In this document: one piece after another, positions 1 to 7,786 of the stretch
How positions within the stretch are numbered: position 1 is the first letter of the stretch
Layout of the letters: each line of letters starts with the position of its first letter
Made by a program: the position numbers and the translations under genes
Assembly (NCBI GenBank): GCA_943371235.1
Contig: CALRTZ010000001.1
Coordinates: forward strand, 1-64,000
Direction: 5' to 3'
Length of the DNA: 64,000 nt
From: CAJBVG01 sp943371235
Lineage (GTDB): Bacteria; Bacteroidota; Bacteroidia; Sphingobacteriales; Sphingobacteriaceae
The notes under the pieces: generated by a model
Database searches by the model: none
What the model was told of the DNA's origin: nothing
What the model saw: the letters and a program-made list of their open reading frames with translations, nothing else

Positions 1-187
1 ATCGACCCGCTATACTACATAGTACATCTCAAAGAACTTCCTCTCAACCTATCGCTGAGAATCGCTGTTAGTCGTGGCCTCGATCCACCCGTTTCTGTTT
101 ACTAACCTGTTTTTTTATTTCAACTTTTTCTCGACCTTTCGACGTTCCGACAATTCGATGTTTTATTATCCCCTCGTTTGGGGACTG
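1..187 (-). other. Probable rRNA operon leader (5' end only)
   Basis: No credible open reading frame is visible. Read on the minus strand, this stretch lies downstream of two strong tandem promoters and carries GTTCTTTGA (complement of 29-37), which resembles the boxA antitermination element of Bacteroidota rRNA leaders. It is less AT-rich than the other intergenic DNA of the window and runs off the left edge. A leader of over 180 nt with boxA and doubled promoters is the usual arrangement ahead of 16S rRNA. No 16S sequence is in the window, so this is an inference. Confidence 0.6.
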
Positions 188-217
188 CAAAGGTAGAAAT
201 GTTTTTCGGTTTACAAA
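186..217 (-). promoter_or_regulatory. Leftward promoter P1 (rRNA-type)
   Basis: On the minus strand the sequence reads TTTG, an 18-nt spacer, then TACCTTTGCA, an excellent match to the Bacteroidota -33/-7 consensus (TTTG and TAnnTTTG). It is followed immediately by a short GC hairpin, CCCC-loop-GGGG at 170-183, near the expected transcription start. P2 shares the core ACATTTCTAC.TTTGCA. Confidence 0.8.
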
Positions 218-271
218 AATTATTTTTAAATATATTTCTGATAAAAACGCCCTACAACTCCTCTGCGGGGA

Positions 272-304
272 TGCAAATGTAGAAATGTGAACGCACTCTC
301 ACAA
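272..304 (-). promoter_or_regulatory. Leftward promoter P2 (rRNA-type)
   Basis: On the minus strand this reads TTG, 20 nt, then TACATTTGCA, matching the same vegetative consensus as P1. It lies about 86 bp upstream of P1, and the surrounding bases (ACATTTCTAC before the box, CCCC after it) repeat those of P1, so the two appear to be duplicated promoters serving one transcription unit to the left. Confidence 0.75.
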
Positions 305-426
305 GACTAGGCACCAATTTTTTTCAATATTAATTTTAACCCCTTGAAACTTAATCGAAAAACTTATATACCGTAGCTCCATTTTATTCGTTTTAGCTAA
401 AAATTTTAATAACTAGCGCTAAAAAC

Positions 427-434
427 TATATTTG
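427..434 (+). promoter_or_regulatory. -7 element upstream of bamD
   Basis: TATATTTG matches TAnnTTTG exactly and ends only 4 nt before the bamD start codon, so the mRNA would start at or within a base or two of the ATG. The -33 region (TTTT at 404-407) is weak. Confidence 0.6.
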
Positions 435-438
435 CACA

Positions 439-1260
439 ATGTTTAAATCAGTAAGAATTCAAATAAGTTTACTCCTTATATTAACTATTAGCCTACAAGC
501 TTGTAAAAGTGAATATCAAAAGGTCTTGAAAGGCAACGACCTGCCAAAGAAATATGAAATGGCTGTAAAGTATTACAATGATGAAGATTACTTCCGTGCA
601 TTTCAGCTATTTGATGAATTAGTAAACGTATACCGTGGTACCGAGCAAGCTGAAAAGATTTATTACTACTATGCTTATTGCCATTACGGACTAAAAGATA
701 TGATAAGTGCACGCTTTCATTTTCAGAATTTTGCAGAAACTTACCCCCGAAGCACTTATACGGAAGAATGCAGATACATGGCTGCATATTGTTATTTCTT
801 AGATTCACCAGATTTTACACTCGACCAAGACAATACCTACAAGGCAATAGAAGCTATGCAGCTCTTTATTAATATGTACCCACAATCTCAACGAGTTGCT
901 GAAAGTAATACTATTATCGATAGATTAAGAGAGAAACTGGAGTCGAAATCTTTTTATAATGCAAAAATATATTACAGTATTGGCGATTATAAATCGGCAG
1001 TATTTGCGTTTAGAAACTCTTTAATTGACTTTCCTGACAGTAAATACAGAGAAGAAATGATGTTTTTAAGCATTAAATCTGCCTATTTATATGCAGAAAT
1101 GAGCATCGATAGTAAAAAATCAGAAAGATTTTTGGAAACTATGGAATATTATCAGACCTTTGTGGATTCTTACGCGACAAGTAAATATTTAAAAGAAGCA
1201 CAAAGTATTTTTAATAATTGCATCGCCAATATTGAACAATTAAAGAAATTATCAAATTAA
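439..1260 (+). CDS. bamD: Outer membrane assembly lipoprotein BamD
   Basis: 273 residues. BamD is a lipoprotein on the periplasmic face of the outer membrane that works with BamA to fold and insert beta-barrel proteins. The N-terminus is a lipoprotein signal (hydrophobic run of residues 8-18, then lipobox LQAC with Cys22). The rest is all-helical with tetratricopeptide-like repeats, rich in paired Tyr/Ala/Phe such as YYNDEDYFRAFQLFDELV near residue 45 and YYSIGDYKSAVFAFRNSL near 178. It is preceded by its own promoter and followed after one base by the omega subunit gene, a pairing that recurs in Bacteroidota. Start chosen at the ATG that gives an intact signal peptide. Confidence 0.93.
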   Translation: MFKSVRIQISLLLILTISLQACKSEYQKVLKGNDLPKKYEMAVKYYNDEDYFRAFQLFDELVNVYRGTEQAEKIYYYYAYCHYGLKDMISARFHFQNFAETYPRSTYTEECRYMAAYCYFLDSPDFTLDQDNTYKAIEAMQLFINMYPQSQRVAESNTIIDRLREKLESKSFYNAKIYYSIGDYKSAVFAFRNSLIDFPDSKYREEMMFLSIKSAYLYAEMSIDSKKSERFLETMEYYQTFVDSYATSKYLKEAQSIFNNCIANIEQLKKLSN

Positions 1261-1261
1261 T

Positions 1262-1585
1262 ATGAGTAATACAGCAAAAAATACCACTCCAACTTCTACA
1301 ATCACAAGAGATATTCGTGAATTAGATGGTAAAACTGGAAATCTTTACGAAAGCGTAGTTGTTATTTCTAGAAGAGCTAACCAAATATCTGCTGCTTTGA
1401 AAGAAGAGTTGAATAATAAACTATCTGAATTTGCTACTTCTAATGACAATTTAGAAGAAGTATTTGAAAATAGAGAGCAAATTGAAATTTCTAAATACTA
1501 CGAAAGAATGCCAAAAGCTTCCCTTTTAGCTACTCAAGAATTTTTAGAAGATAAGATTTATCAAAGAAAACTTACTGAAGAATAA
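1262..1585 (+). CDS. rpoZ: RNA polymerase omega subunit, Bacteroidota type
   Basis: 107 residues. Omega binds the beta' subunit and helps assemble RNA polymerase. The central segment (about residues 28-60, NLYESVVVISRRANQISAAL and following) has the conserved omega core in which RANQI binds beta'. The flanks are the short acidic tails seen in Bacteroidota members. The gene begins one base after the bamD stop, so the two are co-transcribed, and a strong intrinsic terminator follows directly, closing a two-gene operon. Confidence 0.85.
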   Translation: MSNTAKNTTPTSTITRDIRELDGKTGNLYESVVVISRRANQISAALKEELNNKLSEFATSNDNLEEVFENREQIEISKYYERMPKASLLATQEFLEDKIYQRKLTEE

Positions 1586-1593
1586 TCATTCAA

Positions 1594-1618
1594 CCCTCTC
1601 CCTCGAGAGGGTTTTTTT
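1594..1618 (+). terminator. Intrinsic terminator after bamD-rpoZ
   Basis: CCCTCTC (1594-1600), a 4-nt loop CCTC, GAGAGGG (1605-1611), then seven T. A perfect 7-bp GC-rich stem with a T tract, 9 bp past the omega stop codon. Confidence 0.92.
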
Positions 1619-1632
1619 ATATCTTAGTGTTA

Positions 1633-1640
1633 TAGATTCG
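1633..1640 (+). promoter_or_regulatory. -7-like element upstream of coaBC
   Basis: TAGATTCG (one mismatch from TAnnTTTG) ends 4 nt before the coaBC ATG, the same spacing as at bamD. It lies just after the terminator at 1594-1618, where a new promoter is needed. Confidence 0.45.
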
Positions 1641-1644
1641 TATT

Positions 1645-2838
1645 ATGAAAGGTAAAAAAATACTGATCGGTATTACGGCGAGTATTGCCGCATATAAAAT
1701 AGCTAACCTAATTCGTTTGTTGATAAAAGCTGGTGCCGAGGTGCAAGTAATCATTACAAATGATGCAAAAGAATTCATCACTCCTTTAACACTTTCTACC
1801 CTTTCAAAAAAACCTGTATATTCTGATTTCGTAAAAAATGATTTAGGCGAATGGACTAACCATGTGGAACTAGGACTTTGGGCCGATGTTTTTTTAGTAG
1901 CCCCAGCAAGTGCTAACACCATTGCTAAAATGGCTAATGGACTTTGTGATAATTTATTATTAGCAACTTATCTATCGGCGAAATGCCCTGTATTATTTGC
2001 TCCTGCAATGGACTTAGACATGTACATACATCCATCCACCAAAAAAAATATTAGCACATTAGAATCTTACGGAAATAAGTTAATTTCTGCACGACATGGT
2101 GAATTAGCGAGTGGATTAATTGGTGAAGGCAGAATGGCGGAGCCAGAAGAATTATTTTTAGAGATAGATTCATTTCTCTCAAAAAAAAAAGACCTAAGCA
2201 ATAAAAAAGTATTAATTACAGCAGGCCCAACCTATGAAGCCATAGATCCTGTGAGATTTATAGGCAATCATTCTACAGGGAAAATGGGATTAGCTTTAGC
2301 ACTCGAATGTTATAACAGAGGTGCTGAAGTGAGTTTAGTTTGTGGACCCAATCAATTAAATTTGAAAGAATTTCCTTTTAATACTATTGAAGTTCAATCA
2401 TCAACTGAAATGTATAATGCTTGCATCGAATTGTTTGAGCATACAAACATTGCCATTATGAGTGCAGCGGTTGCAGATTATAAAGTTGCAGAGGTTGCTT
2501 CACAAAAAATTAAAAAGAAAGACGAGACACTACATTTAGAATTAACCAAAACTATTGACATTTTAAGCAGTTTAGGTAAATTGAAAAAGAAACAACTACT
2601 TGTTGGTTTTGCACTTGAAACTGAAAATGAAAAAAGTAATGCCGCCGATAAATTAGTACGTAAAAATGCTGATATGATTGTGTTAAACTCTTTAAACGAT
2701 AAAGGTGCAGGTTTTGGGGGTGATACTAACAAAATAAGCATCATCCACAAAGACAAACACGTCATTGACTTTGACTTAAAAAATAAAAAAGAGGTGGCGG
2801 TAGATATTATCAACGAAATTGTTTCGTTAATGAATTAG
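1645..2838 (+). CDS. coaBC: Bifunctional phosphopantothenoylcysteine decarboxylase / phosphopantothenate-cysteine ligase
   Basis: 397 residues, full length. It carries two consecutive steps of coenzyme A synthesis in the cytosol: ligation of cysteine to 4'-phosphopantothenate (CoaB) and FMN-dependent decarboxylation (CoaC). The N-terminal flavoprotein half shows GITASIAAYK (residues 9-18), the catalytic His in TNHVEL (His73) and APAMD (119-123). The C-terminal ligase half begins near 188 with ITAGPTYEAIDPVRFIGNHS and continues with AAVADYK. The motif that in E. coli contains the second catalytic cysteine (ACG) reads ASG here (Ser156), followed by the conserved GEGRM. Probably transcribed with the DUF4835 gene 10 bp downstream. 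Confidence 0.95.
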   Translation: MKGKKILIGITASIAAYKIANLIRLLIKAGAEVQVIITNDAKEFITPLTLSTLSKKPVYSDFVKNDLGEWTNHVELGLWADVFLVAPASANTIAKMANGLCDNLLLATYLSAKCPVLFAPAMDLDMYIHPSTKKNISTLESYGNKLISARHGELASGLIGEGRMAEPEELFLEIDSFLSKKKDLSNKKVLITAGPTYEAIDPVRFIGNHSTGKMGLALALECYNRGAEVSLVCGPNQLNLKEFPFNTIEVQSSTEMYNACIELFEHTNIAIMSAAVADYKVAEVASQKIKKKDETLHLELTKTIDILSSLGKLKKKQLLVGFALETENEKSNAADKLVRKNADMIVLNSLNDKGAGFGGDTNKISIIHKDKHVIDFDLKNKKEVAVDIINEIVSLMN

Positions 2839-2848
2839 CTTTAATACA

Positions 2849-3751
2849 ATGATTAAAAAATATACCTTAATTCCTATTTTCCTACTTCTTGCCTTGTTCT
2901 CTAAAGCGCAAGACCTTAATTGTAAAGTTCAGATTATTACTCAACAATTAGCGACTACTGATAAATCTATTTTTATTGAAATGGAGAAATCAATATTTGA
3001 GTTTATTAATAACACAAAATGGACTACCGATATTATTCAAATAAATGAAAGAATTGAGTGTAATTTAATTATCAACGTTAAGGAACAATTGGGTATTGAT
3101 GAATTTAAAGCAACAGCACAAATACAATCTAGTAGACCCATATATAATACCTCTTACAATTCTACCATGTTTAATTACATGGACGAAGATTGGATTTTTA
3201 AATACATCATTAATCAGCCATTAGAGTTTAATGAAAATGATGCAAGGTCAAATTTAACCTCGCTAATTGCATACTATGTATACATTATGGTTGGTTTAGA
3301 TTATGATAGTTATTCTTTATTTGGTGGAACAACGTATTTTCAAAAAGCTAGGCAAATAGTTAACAATGCTCAAACTCAACCGGGTAAAGGTTGGAAGGCA
3401 TTTGATGGTACTAGAAATCGTTTTATTTTAGTTGACAATTTATTAGACAACAATTTTAAACCACTACGCGAAACGAATTATAAATACCATCGTTTAGGAA
3501 TGGATGTAATGTCGCAAAACGTAGAAAATGGTAGGGAAGAAATTAAAGAATTATTGCCGAAATTATTAAAGCTTGCAAGAGAAAGGCCCAACTCTATGCT
3601 CTTAAATATTTTCTTTTCGGCAAAGAGTGATGAGTTTGTAAATATATTTAGCAGAGCGGTTCAGACCGATAAACAAGCAATTATTCAGACCCTATCCGAT
3701 ATTGATCCGGGTAATAGCAATAAGTATCAGCAGATTAGCAGGAGTAACTAA
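2849..3751 (+). CDS. DUF4835 family exported protein
   Basis: 300 residues. A clear signal peptide (hydrophobic residues 6-19, cleavage after SKAQ) is followed by a soluble domain typical of the Bacteroidota DUF4835 family. Visible blocks include WTTDIIQINERIECNLIINV (about residues 58-77), FNYMDEDWIF and YYVYIMVGLDYDSYSLFGG. The function is unknown; family members are regularly found next to coaBC and recN, as here, which is all the context suggests. It starts 10 bp after coaBC and is probably in the same transcript. Confidence 0.85.
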   Translation: MIKKYTLIPIFLLLALFSKAQDLNCKVQIITQQLATTDKSIFIEMEKSIFEFINNTKWTTDIIQINERIECNLIINVKEQLGIDEFKATAQIQSSRPIYNTSYNSTMFNYMDEDWIFKYIINQPLEFNENDARSNLTSLIAYYVYIMVGLDYDSYSLFGGTTYFQKARQIVNNAQTQPGKGWKAFDGTRNRFILVDNLLDNNFKPLRETNYKYHRLGMDVMSQNVENGREEIKELLPKLLKLARERPNSMLLNIFFSAKSDEFVNIFSRAVQTDKQAIIQTLSDIDPGNSNKYQQISRSN

Positions 3752-3816
3752 GTTTCTCTTTTCCATTTTTTTATCATTATTTTCCTTTATTTTAGCATTG
3801 GAAAAAGATATGTGCT

Positions 3817-5478
3817 ATGCTTAGGAAACTCATCATTAAAAATTTCGCAATCATTGACGAATTGGAGTTAGAACTTCATAGTGGATTTAACATCATGACC
3901 GGTGAAACGGGTGCAGGTAAATCCATTATATTAGGTGCGTTGGGATTATTACTCGGTCAACGATTTGATTCCAAAAGCCTAAAGAATAATCAGAAGAAAT
4001 GTATTATTGAAGGTCATTTTAAGCTGAATGGTTTTTCATTACAATCATTTTTCAAGGAAGCAGATTTAGATTACGATGAACACTGTATTATACGTAGAGA
4101 AATATCTGTAGATGGGAAATCGCGTGGTTTTATTAATGATACACCAGTAAACATCCAAATGTTAAAATCTTTGGGTGAACAATTAGTTGACATCCACTCA
4201 CAACATGAAACGCTTGCTTTAAATACCTCTTCTTATCAACTACATGTTATTGATAGTGTAGCAAACCACAAAGATTTATTGTTAAAATACCAATTGGGAT
4301 TTACCAGGTATCAACAAATTCTCAAAGAAATAAACTCTTTAGAGTTGGCCTATGAGCAAGCCATTAAAGAACAAGATTATATTAAATTTCAGTTTGATGA
4401 ATTAATACAGGTTGGGTTGGTTTCTGAAGAACAAGCTGCTTTAGAAAACGAACAAAGTTTGTTAAGCCATGCCGAAGAAATACAGCAGAAATTATCTTTC
4501 ATTGACGGGATTTTACAATCAGACGACCATTCATTAATTGATCAATTAAAAATAATTACACAACATTTACAATCACTCGAAAAGATAAATCCTAATATTG
4601 AAAAAATTTCGGAGCGTATTAAAAGTTTATTAATTGAAGTTAAAGACATTACTTCTGAAATTGAAGATATTGCAAGTAATACGCATATTAACCCAGAACG
4701 TTTGCAAATTATACAGGAGCGCTTAGATTTAATTTTCAGACTTCAACATAAACATCGTGTAGACAGTGTTTTAGAATTGATAAATATACAAGATGAGCTC
4801 GACCATAAATTACAAACATTCGATCATCAAGATGAAGAAATACAAAAACTAAAAGTAGAAAGCGAAGGTCTTGAAAATGAATTACGAGTAATGGCGAAAA
4901 CGATTTCTGCTAACAGGCAGAAGAGTTTTGGAGTTGTGATCAAAGACATCAGCGCAAATTTAAAGGAGCTTGGAATACCAAATGCAAATTTAGAGATTGA
5001 ACATTCAACAAATGAAGCAATTCTAACAAAGGATGGTATAGATGAGCTTAAAATATTATTTAGTGCAAATAAAGGTCAAAAAGCAGAAAGCATTAGTAAA
5101 GTAGCATCAGGAGGTGAACTTTCAAGAGTAATGTTGTGTATAAAATCTTTATTAGCGAAAAAAGAAAAATTGCCAACTATTATTTTTGATGAAATTGACA
5201 CGGGGGTTTCTGGAGAAGTTGCTTTAAAAATGGGAGCCATTATGCGCAGTTTGTCTGAGAACATACAGGTGATTAGTATTACCCATTTGCCACAAATTGC
5301 AGGATTAGGTGCACATCATTATTATGTATACAAAGACCATAGTGCAGCTGAAACGGCTACAAAAATAAAAGAATTAGACCCTAACGAGCGAATTGTAGAA
5401 ATAGCTAAAATGTTGAGTGGAGATAACCCTAGTGCAGGGGCCTTAGAAAATGCCAAAGAATTACTTAAATTAAACTAA
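3817..5478 (+). CDS. recN: DNA repair protein RecN
   Basis: 553 residues, normal length. RecN is an SMC-like ATPase acting in double-strand-break repair. The N-terminal head has Walker A GETGAGKS (29-36) after LRKLIIKNFAIIDELELEL. A long coiled-coil middle (about 150-380) is rich in Glu/Gln/Leu. The C-terminal head has the ABC signature ASGGELSRVM (about 430) and Walker B TIIFDEIDTGVSG (about 453), ending with the RecN-type ITHLPQIAGLGAHHYYVYK. Sixty-five bases separate it from DUF4835, so it may have its own promoter. Confidence 0.96.
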   Translation: MLRKLIIKNFAIIDELELELHSGFNIMTGETGAGKSIILGALGLLLGQRFDSKSLKNNQKKCIIEGHFKLNGFSLQSFFKEADLDYDEHCIIRREISVDGKSRGFINDTPVNIQMLKSLGEQLVDIHSQHETLALNTSSYQLHVIDSVANHKDLLLKYQLGFTRYQQILKEINSLELAYEQAIKEQDYIKFQFDELIQVGLVSEEQAALENEQSLLSHAEEIQQKLSFIDGILQSDDHSLIDQLKIITQHLQSLEKINPNIEKISERIKSLLIEVKDITSEIEDIASNTHINPERLQIIQERLDLIFRLQHKHRVDSVLELINIQDELDHKLQTFDHQDEEIQKLKVESEGLENELRVMAKTISANRQKSFGVVIKDISANLKELGIPNANLEIEHSTNEAILTKDGIDELKILFSANKGQKAESISKVASGGELSRVMLCIKSLLAKKEKLPTIIFDEIDTGVSGEVALKMGAIMRSLSENIQVISITHLPQIAGLGAHHYYVYKDHSAAETATKIKELDPNERIVEIAKMLSGDNPSAGALENAKELLKLN

Positions 5479-5484
5479 TACAAT

Positions 5485-5492
5485 TATATTTA
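5485..5492 (+). promoter_or_regulatory. -7-like element upstream of fabI
   Basis: TATATTTA (TAnnTTTG with the last base changed) 23 nt before the fabI start codon, in the 37-bp gap after recN. The -33 element is not obvious. Confidence 0.4.
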
Positions 5493-5515
5493 CCATATCA
5501 ATCAATTAACAAAAT

Positions 5516-6331
5516 ATGTCGCATAACTTATTAGCCGGAAAAAGAGGAATTATCTTTGGGGCTTTAAACGAAAGTTCGATTGCTTGGAAAGTAGCTCAAA
5601 GAGCAGTTCAAGAAGGCGCAAAAATTACATTAACAAATGCTCCAATTGCATTGCGTATGGGCGAAATGAACGCTCTTGCTGAAGAATGTAAAGCTGAAAT
5701 TATTCCTGCTGATGTTACCAACATGGAAGACTTAGCTAATTTATTTACAAAATCGGTAGAAATTCTTGGAGGTAAAATTGATTTTGTATTACACTCTGTT
5801 GGAATGAGTATTAATGTGCGTAAAGGCATCCATTATACAGAAGCTAACCATGAGTTTATGCACAAAGGATTTGATATTTCTGCAATGTCATTACACCGTG
5901 TGTTACAAACTGCCTATAAACAAGATGCTATAAATGAATGGGGTTCTGTGGTTGCTTTATCATACATCGCTGCTCAAAGAGTATTCCCAGACTATAATGA
6001 TATGGGTGATGCTAAGGCATTGCTTGAATCTATAACAAGAAGTTTTGGATATCATTATGGAAAACATCGCCATGTTCGTGTGAATTCTATTTCGCAATCG
6101 CCAACCTATACAACTGCAGGTTCTGGAGTTAAGGGCTTTGATGGATTCTATAATTATGCCGATAAAATGTCGCCATTAGGTAATGCTACAGCAGACCAAT
6201 GTGCTGATTATTGTATAACGATGTTCAGTGATTTCACTAAAATGGTTACGATGCAAAATCTTTTCCATGATGGTGGTTTCTCATTTACTGGTGTAAGCCC
6301 AGATGTAATTGAATCTTTGGCTACTAAATAA
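5516..6331 (+). CDS. fabI: Enoyl-[acyl-carrier-protein] reductase (NADH) FabI
   Basis: 271 residues. FabI performs the last reduction of each fatty-acid elongation cycle. The fold is a short-chain dehydrogenase with the divergent FabI nucleotide motif GIIFGALNESSIAW (11-24). The catalytic Tyr-x6-Lys appears as YNDMGDAK (Tyr160, Met163, Lys167), with the additional FabI Tyr at 150. The substrate-binding loop SQSPTYTTAGSGVKGF and the C-terminal FHDGGFSFTG are also typical. These match the triclosan-target type, not FabL or FabV. The gene is followed by a large palindromic heptamer repeat, then by a gene cluster of a different character. Confidence 0.95.
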   Translation: MSHNLLAGKRGIIFGALNESSIAWKVAQRAVQEGAKITLTNAPIALRMGEMNALAEECKAEIIPADVTNMEDLANLFTKSVEILGGKIDFVLHSVGMSINVRKGIHYTEANHEFMHKGFDISAMSLHRVLQTAYKQDAINEWGSVVALSYIAAQRVFPDYNDMGDAKALLESITRSFGYHYGKHRHVRVNSISQSPTYTTAGSGVKGFDGFYNYADKMSPLGNATADQCADYCITMFSDFTKMVTMQNLFHDGGFSFTGVSPDVIESLATK

Positions 6332-6342
6332 ATAATTAGATG

Positions 6343-6397
6343 TTAGTCATTAGTCGTTAGTCGTTAGACAGTCTAACGACTAACGACTAATGACTAG
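6343..6397. repeat. Heptamer palindrome, TTAGTCG type
   Basis: Left arm 6343-6369 is four 7-nt words, TTAGTCA TTAGTCG TTAGTCG TTAGAC. Right arm 6371-6397 is its reverse complement with a single mismatch, leaving one central base. Both strands carry TAG or TAA in every word, so all six frames are closed within about 21 nt. It separates fabI from the lipid-like cluster and could act as a terminator hairpin. The same word family recurs at 41081-41154, 46501-46534 and 47507-47535. Confidence 0.95.
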
Positions 6398-6409
6398 CGA
6401 CTAGTAAAT

Positions 6410-7786
6410 ATGAATTTCTTTAGCGCAATTTATCAGCAATTACAGCTTAATGCTAACAAAGAAATTATTACATGGCCTGATGGGACTAAATCTACTGGCC
6501 AAGATCTTTTACATAGAATTTCTGAAATTCAAGCATCATTACCAGAATCTGGTAATAGGATATTAATAGCTCAACCGTTTAATTTTGATACACTATGCAT
6601 AATACTTGCTTGTATTGGTAATGGCAACCCCGTTTTAATTTATCCGAAAAATATCGGGTTGAAAAATTCTGTTACTTATTTCAAACAATACAATATTAAA
6701 CATGCCTTCGTAAAAAATATTCTTTTAAGTCTGTATTTAAGTTGGAAGGGTATTCAAACATTAACTATAAAATCAACATCTATATTAAAAATTAATATTC
6801 AAGAAATTGAAAATGATCATATAGCACTTATCAGTTTTAGCTCTGGCAGTACAGGTGTAAACAAAAGCATAGAACGAACACATGTATTACTTACTGAGCA
6901 AGTAAATGCAATTCAACATTCATTTAAAAACTGGGAATCAAAAACGGATTACCCATTGTTTGCCAATATTTTACTTTATAATTTATCAATCGGTAAAAAA
7001 ACAATTATCCCAGCAATAAAGAATTTTGACTTGCACTATTTGGATTCTGAAAAAATAATTAATCAGTTGATTAATGAAAACATAGAAACAATTACAGGCA
7101 ATGAATATTACTTTAATAATTTATGTGAAGCATTATTAGTAAAAAAACAAAGCATAAAAAAAATCAAAGGCATTGGAATTGGGGGCTCTCCTATTTCTAA
7201 TTTATTGATTGAAAAAATAAAAAAGTGTTTCCCGAAGGCAACTATTCAAATAATATACGGATCAACAGAAGCTGAACCTATTAGTATAAAAATAATTGAA
7301 GAGGAATTATGCCCAGTTTACTACGGATACAATGTAGGTACTGTACATCCATCATTAGAAATAAAAATCAACAAACTATTTAGCACTAACATACACGGGA
7401 ATGGTATTGAAATTGGTGAGATTTTAGTTAAGGGAAAACACGTTGCAATACAAGACAATAGCGATTATTTATATACCGGCGACTTTGGATATTTATTAAA
7501 TAACGAATTATATTTAACTGCAAGAACTGGAAATACAGAAATAATAGAAGGATTTCAACACTTACAATTAGAACATTGTGTATTGTATAATTTAAGAAAA
7601 TCTGTTGCAATAAAAATAATTGATGGTACAATCTATTTATATTCTGAACATAAAATTGAAAAAAAAGAGTTAGAAAAGATATTTTTTATTACCTTTAATA
7701 GTAAGTTCCCCATCGTTATTAAACATACAAAAATACCAAAAGACCCAAGACATATGTCTAAAATTTTGTATCATAAAATTAAATGA
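6410..7786 (+). CDS. ANL-superfamily adenylate-forming ligase
   Basis: 458 residues, slightly short for the family. Such enzymes activate a carboxylic acid (fatty, aryl or amino acid) as an acyl-adenylate and usually pass it to CoA or a carrier. Motifs: the phosphate-binding loop ISFSSGSTGVNKS (about 142-154), IYGSTEAEP (about 283), YTGDFGYL (about 351) and a C-terminal lysine region (DPRHMSKILYHKIK) at the extreme end, so the C-terminal lid is abbreviated. Substrate cannot be read. It overlaps the next gene by 4 bp (ATGA), so the three rightward genes 6410-10028 form one translationally coupled operon. The start is 13 bp after the heptamer palindrome. Confidence 0.82.
   Translation: MNFFSAIYQQLQLNANKEIITWPDGTKSTGQDLLHRISEIQASLPESGNRILIAQPFNFDTLCIILACIGNGNPVLIYPKNIGLKNSVTYFKQYNIKHAFVKNILLSLYLSWKGIQTLTIKSTSILKINIQEIENDHIALISFSSGSTGVNKSIERTHVLLTEQVNAIQHSFKNWESKTDYPLFANILLYNLSIGKKTIIPAIKNFDLHYLDSEKIINQLINENIETITGNEYYFNNLCEALLVKKQSIKKIKGIGIGGSPISNLLIEKIKKCFPKATIQIIYGSTEAEPISIKIIEEELCPVYYGYNVGTVHPSLEIKINKLFSTNIHGNGIEIGEILVKGKHVAIQDNSDYLYTGDFGYLLNNELYLTARTGNTEIIEGFQHLQLEHCVLYNLRKSVAIKIIDGTIYLYSEHKIEKKELEKIFFITFNSKFPIVIKHTKIPKDPRHMSKILYHKIK

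Noticed and set aside
1..438. Possible short coding region at the left end
   Set aside because: No frame of useful length; the promoter and boxA-like signals explain the sequence better.
2478..2813. Antisense frame of 111 codons in coaBC
   Set aside because: Low-complexity shadow of the coaBC coding strand with no recognisable domain or start signals.
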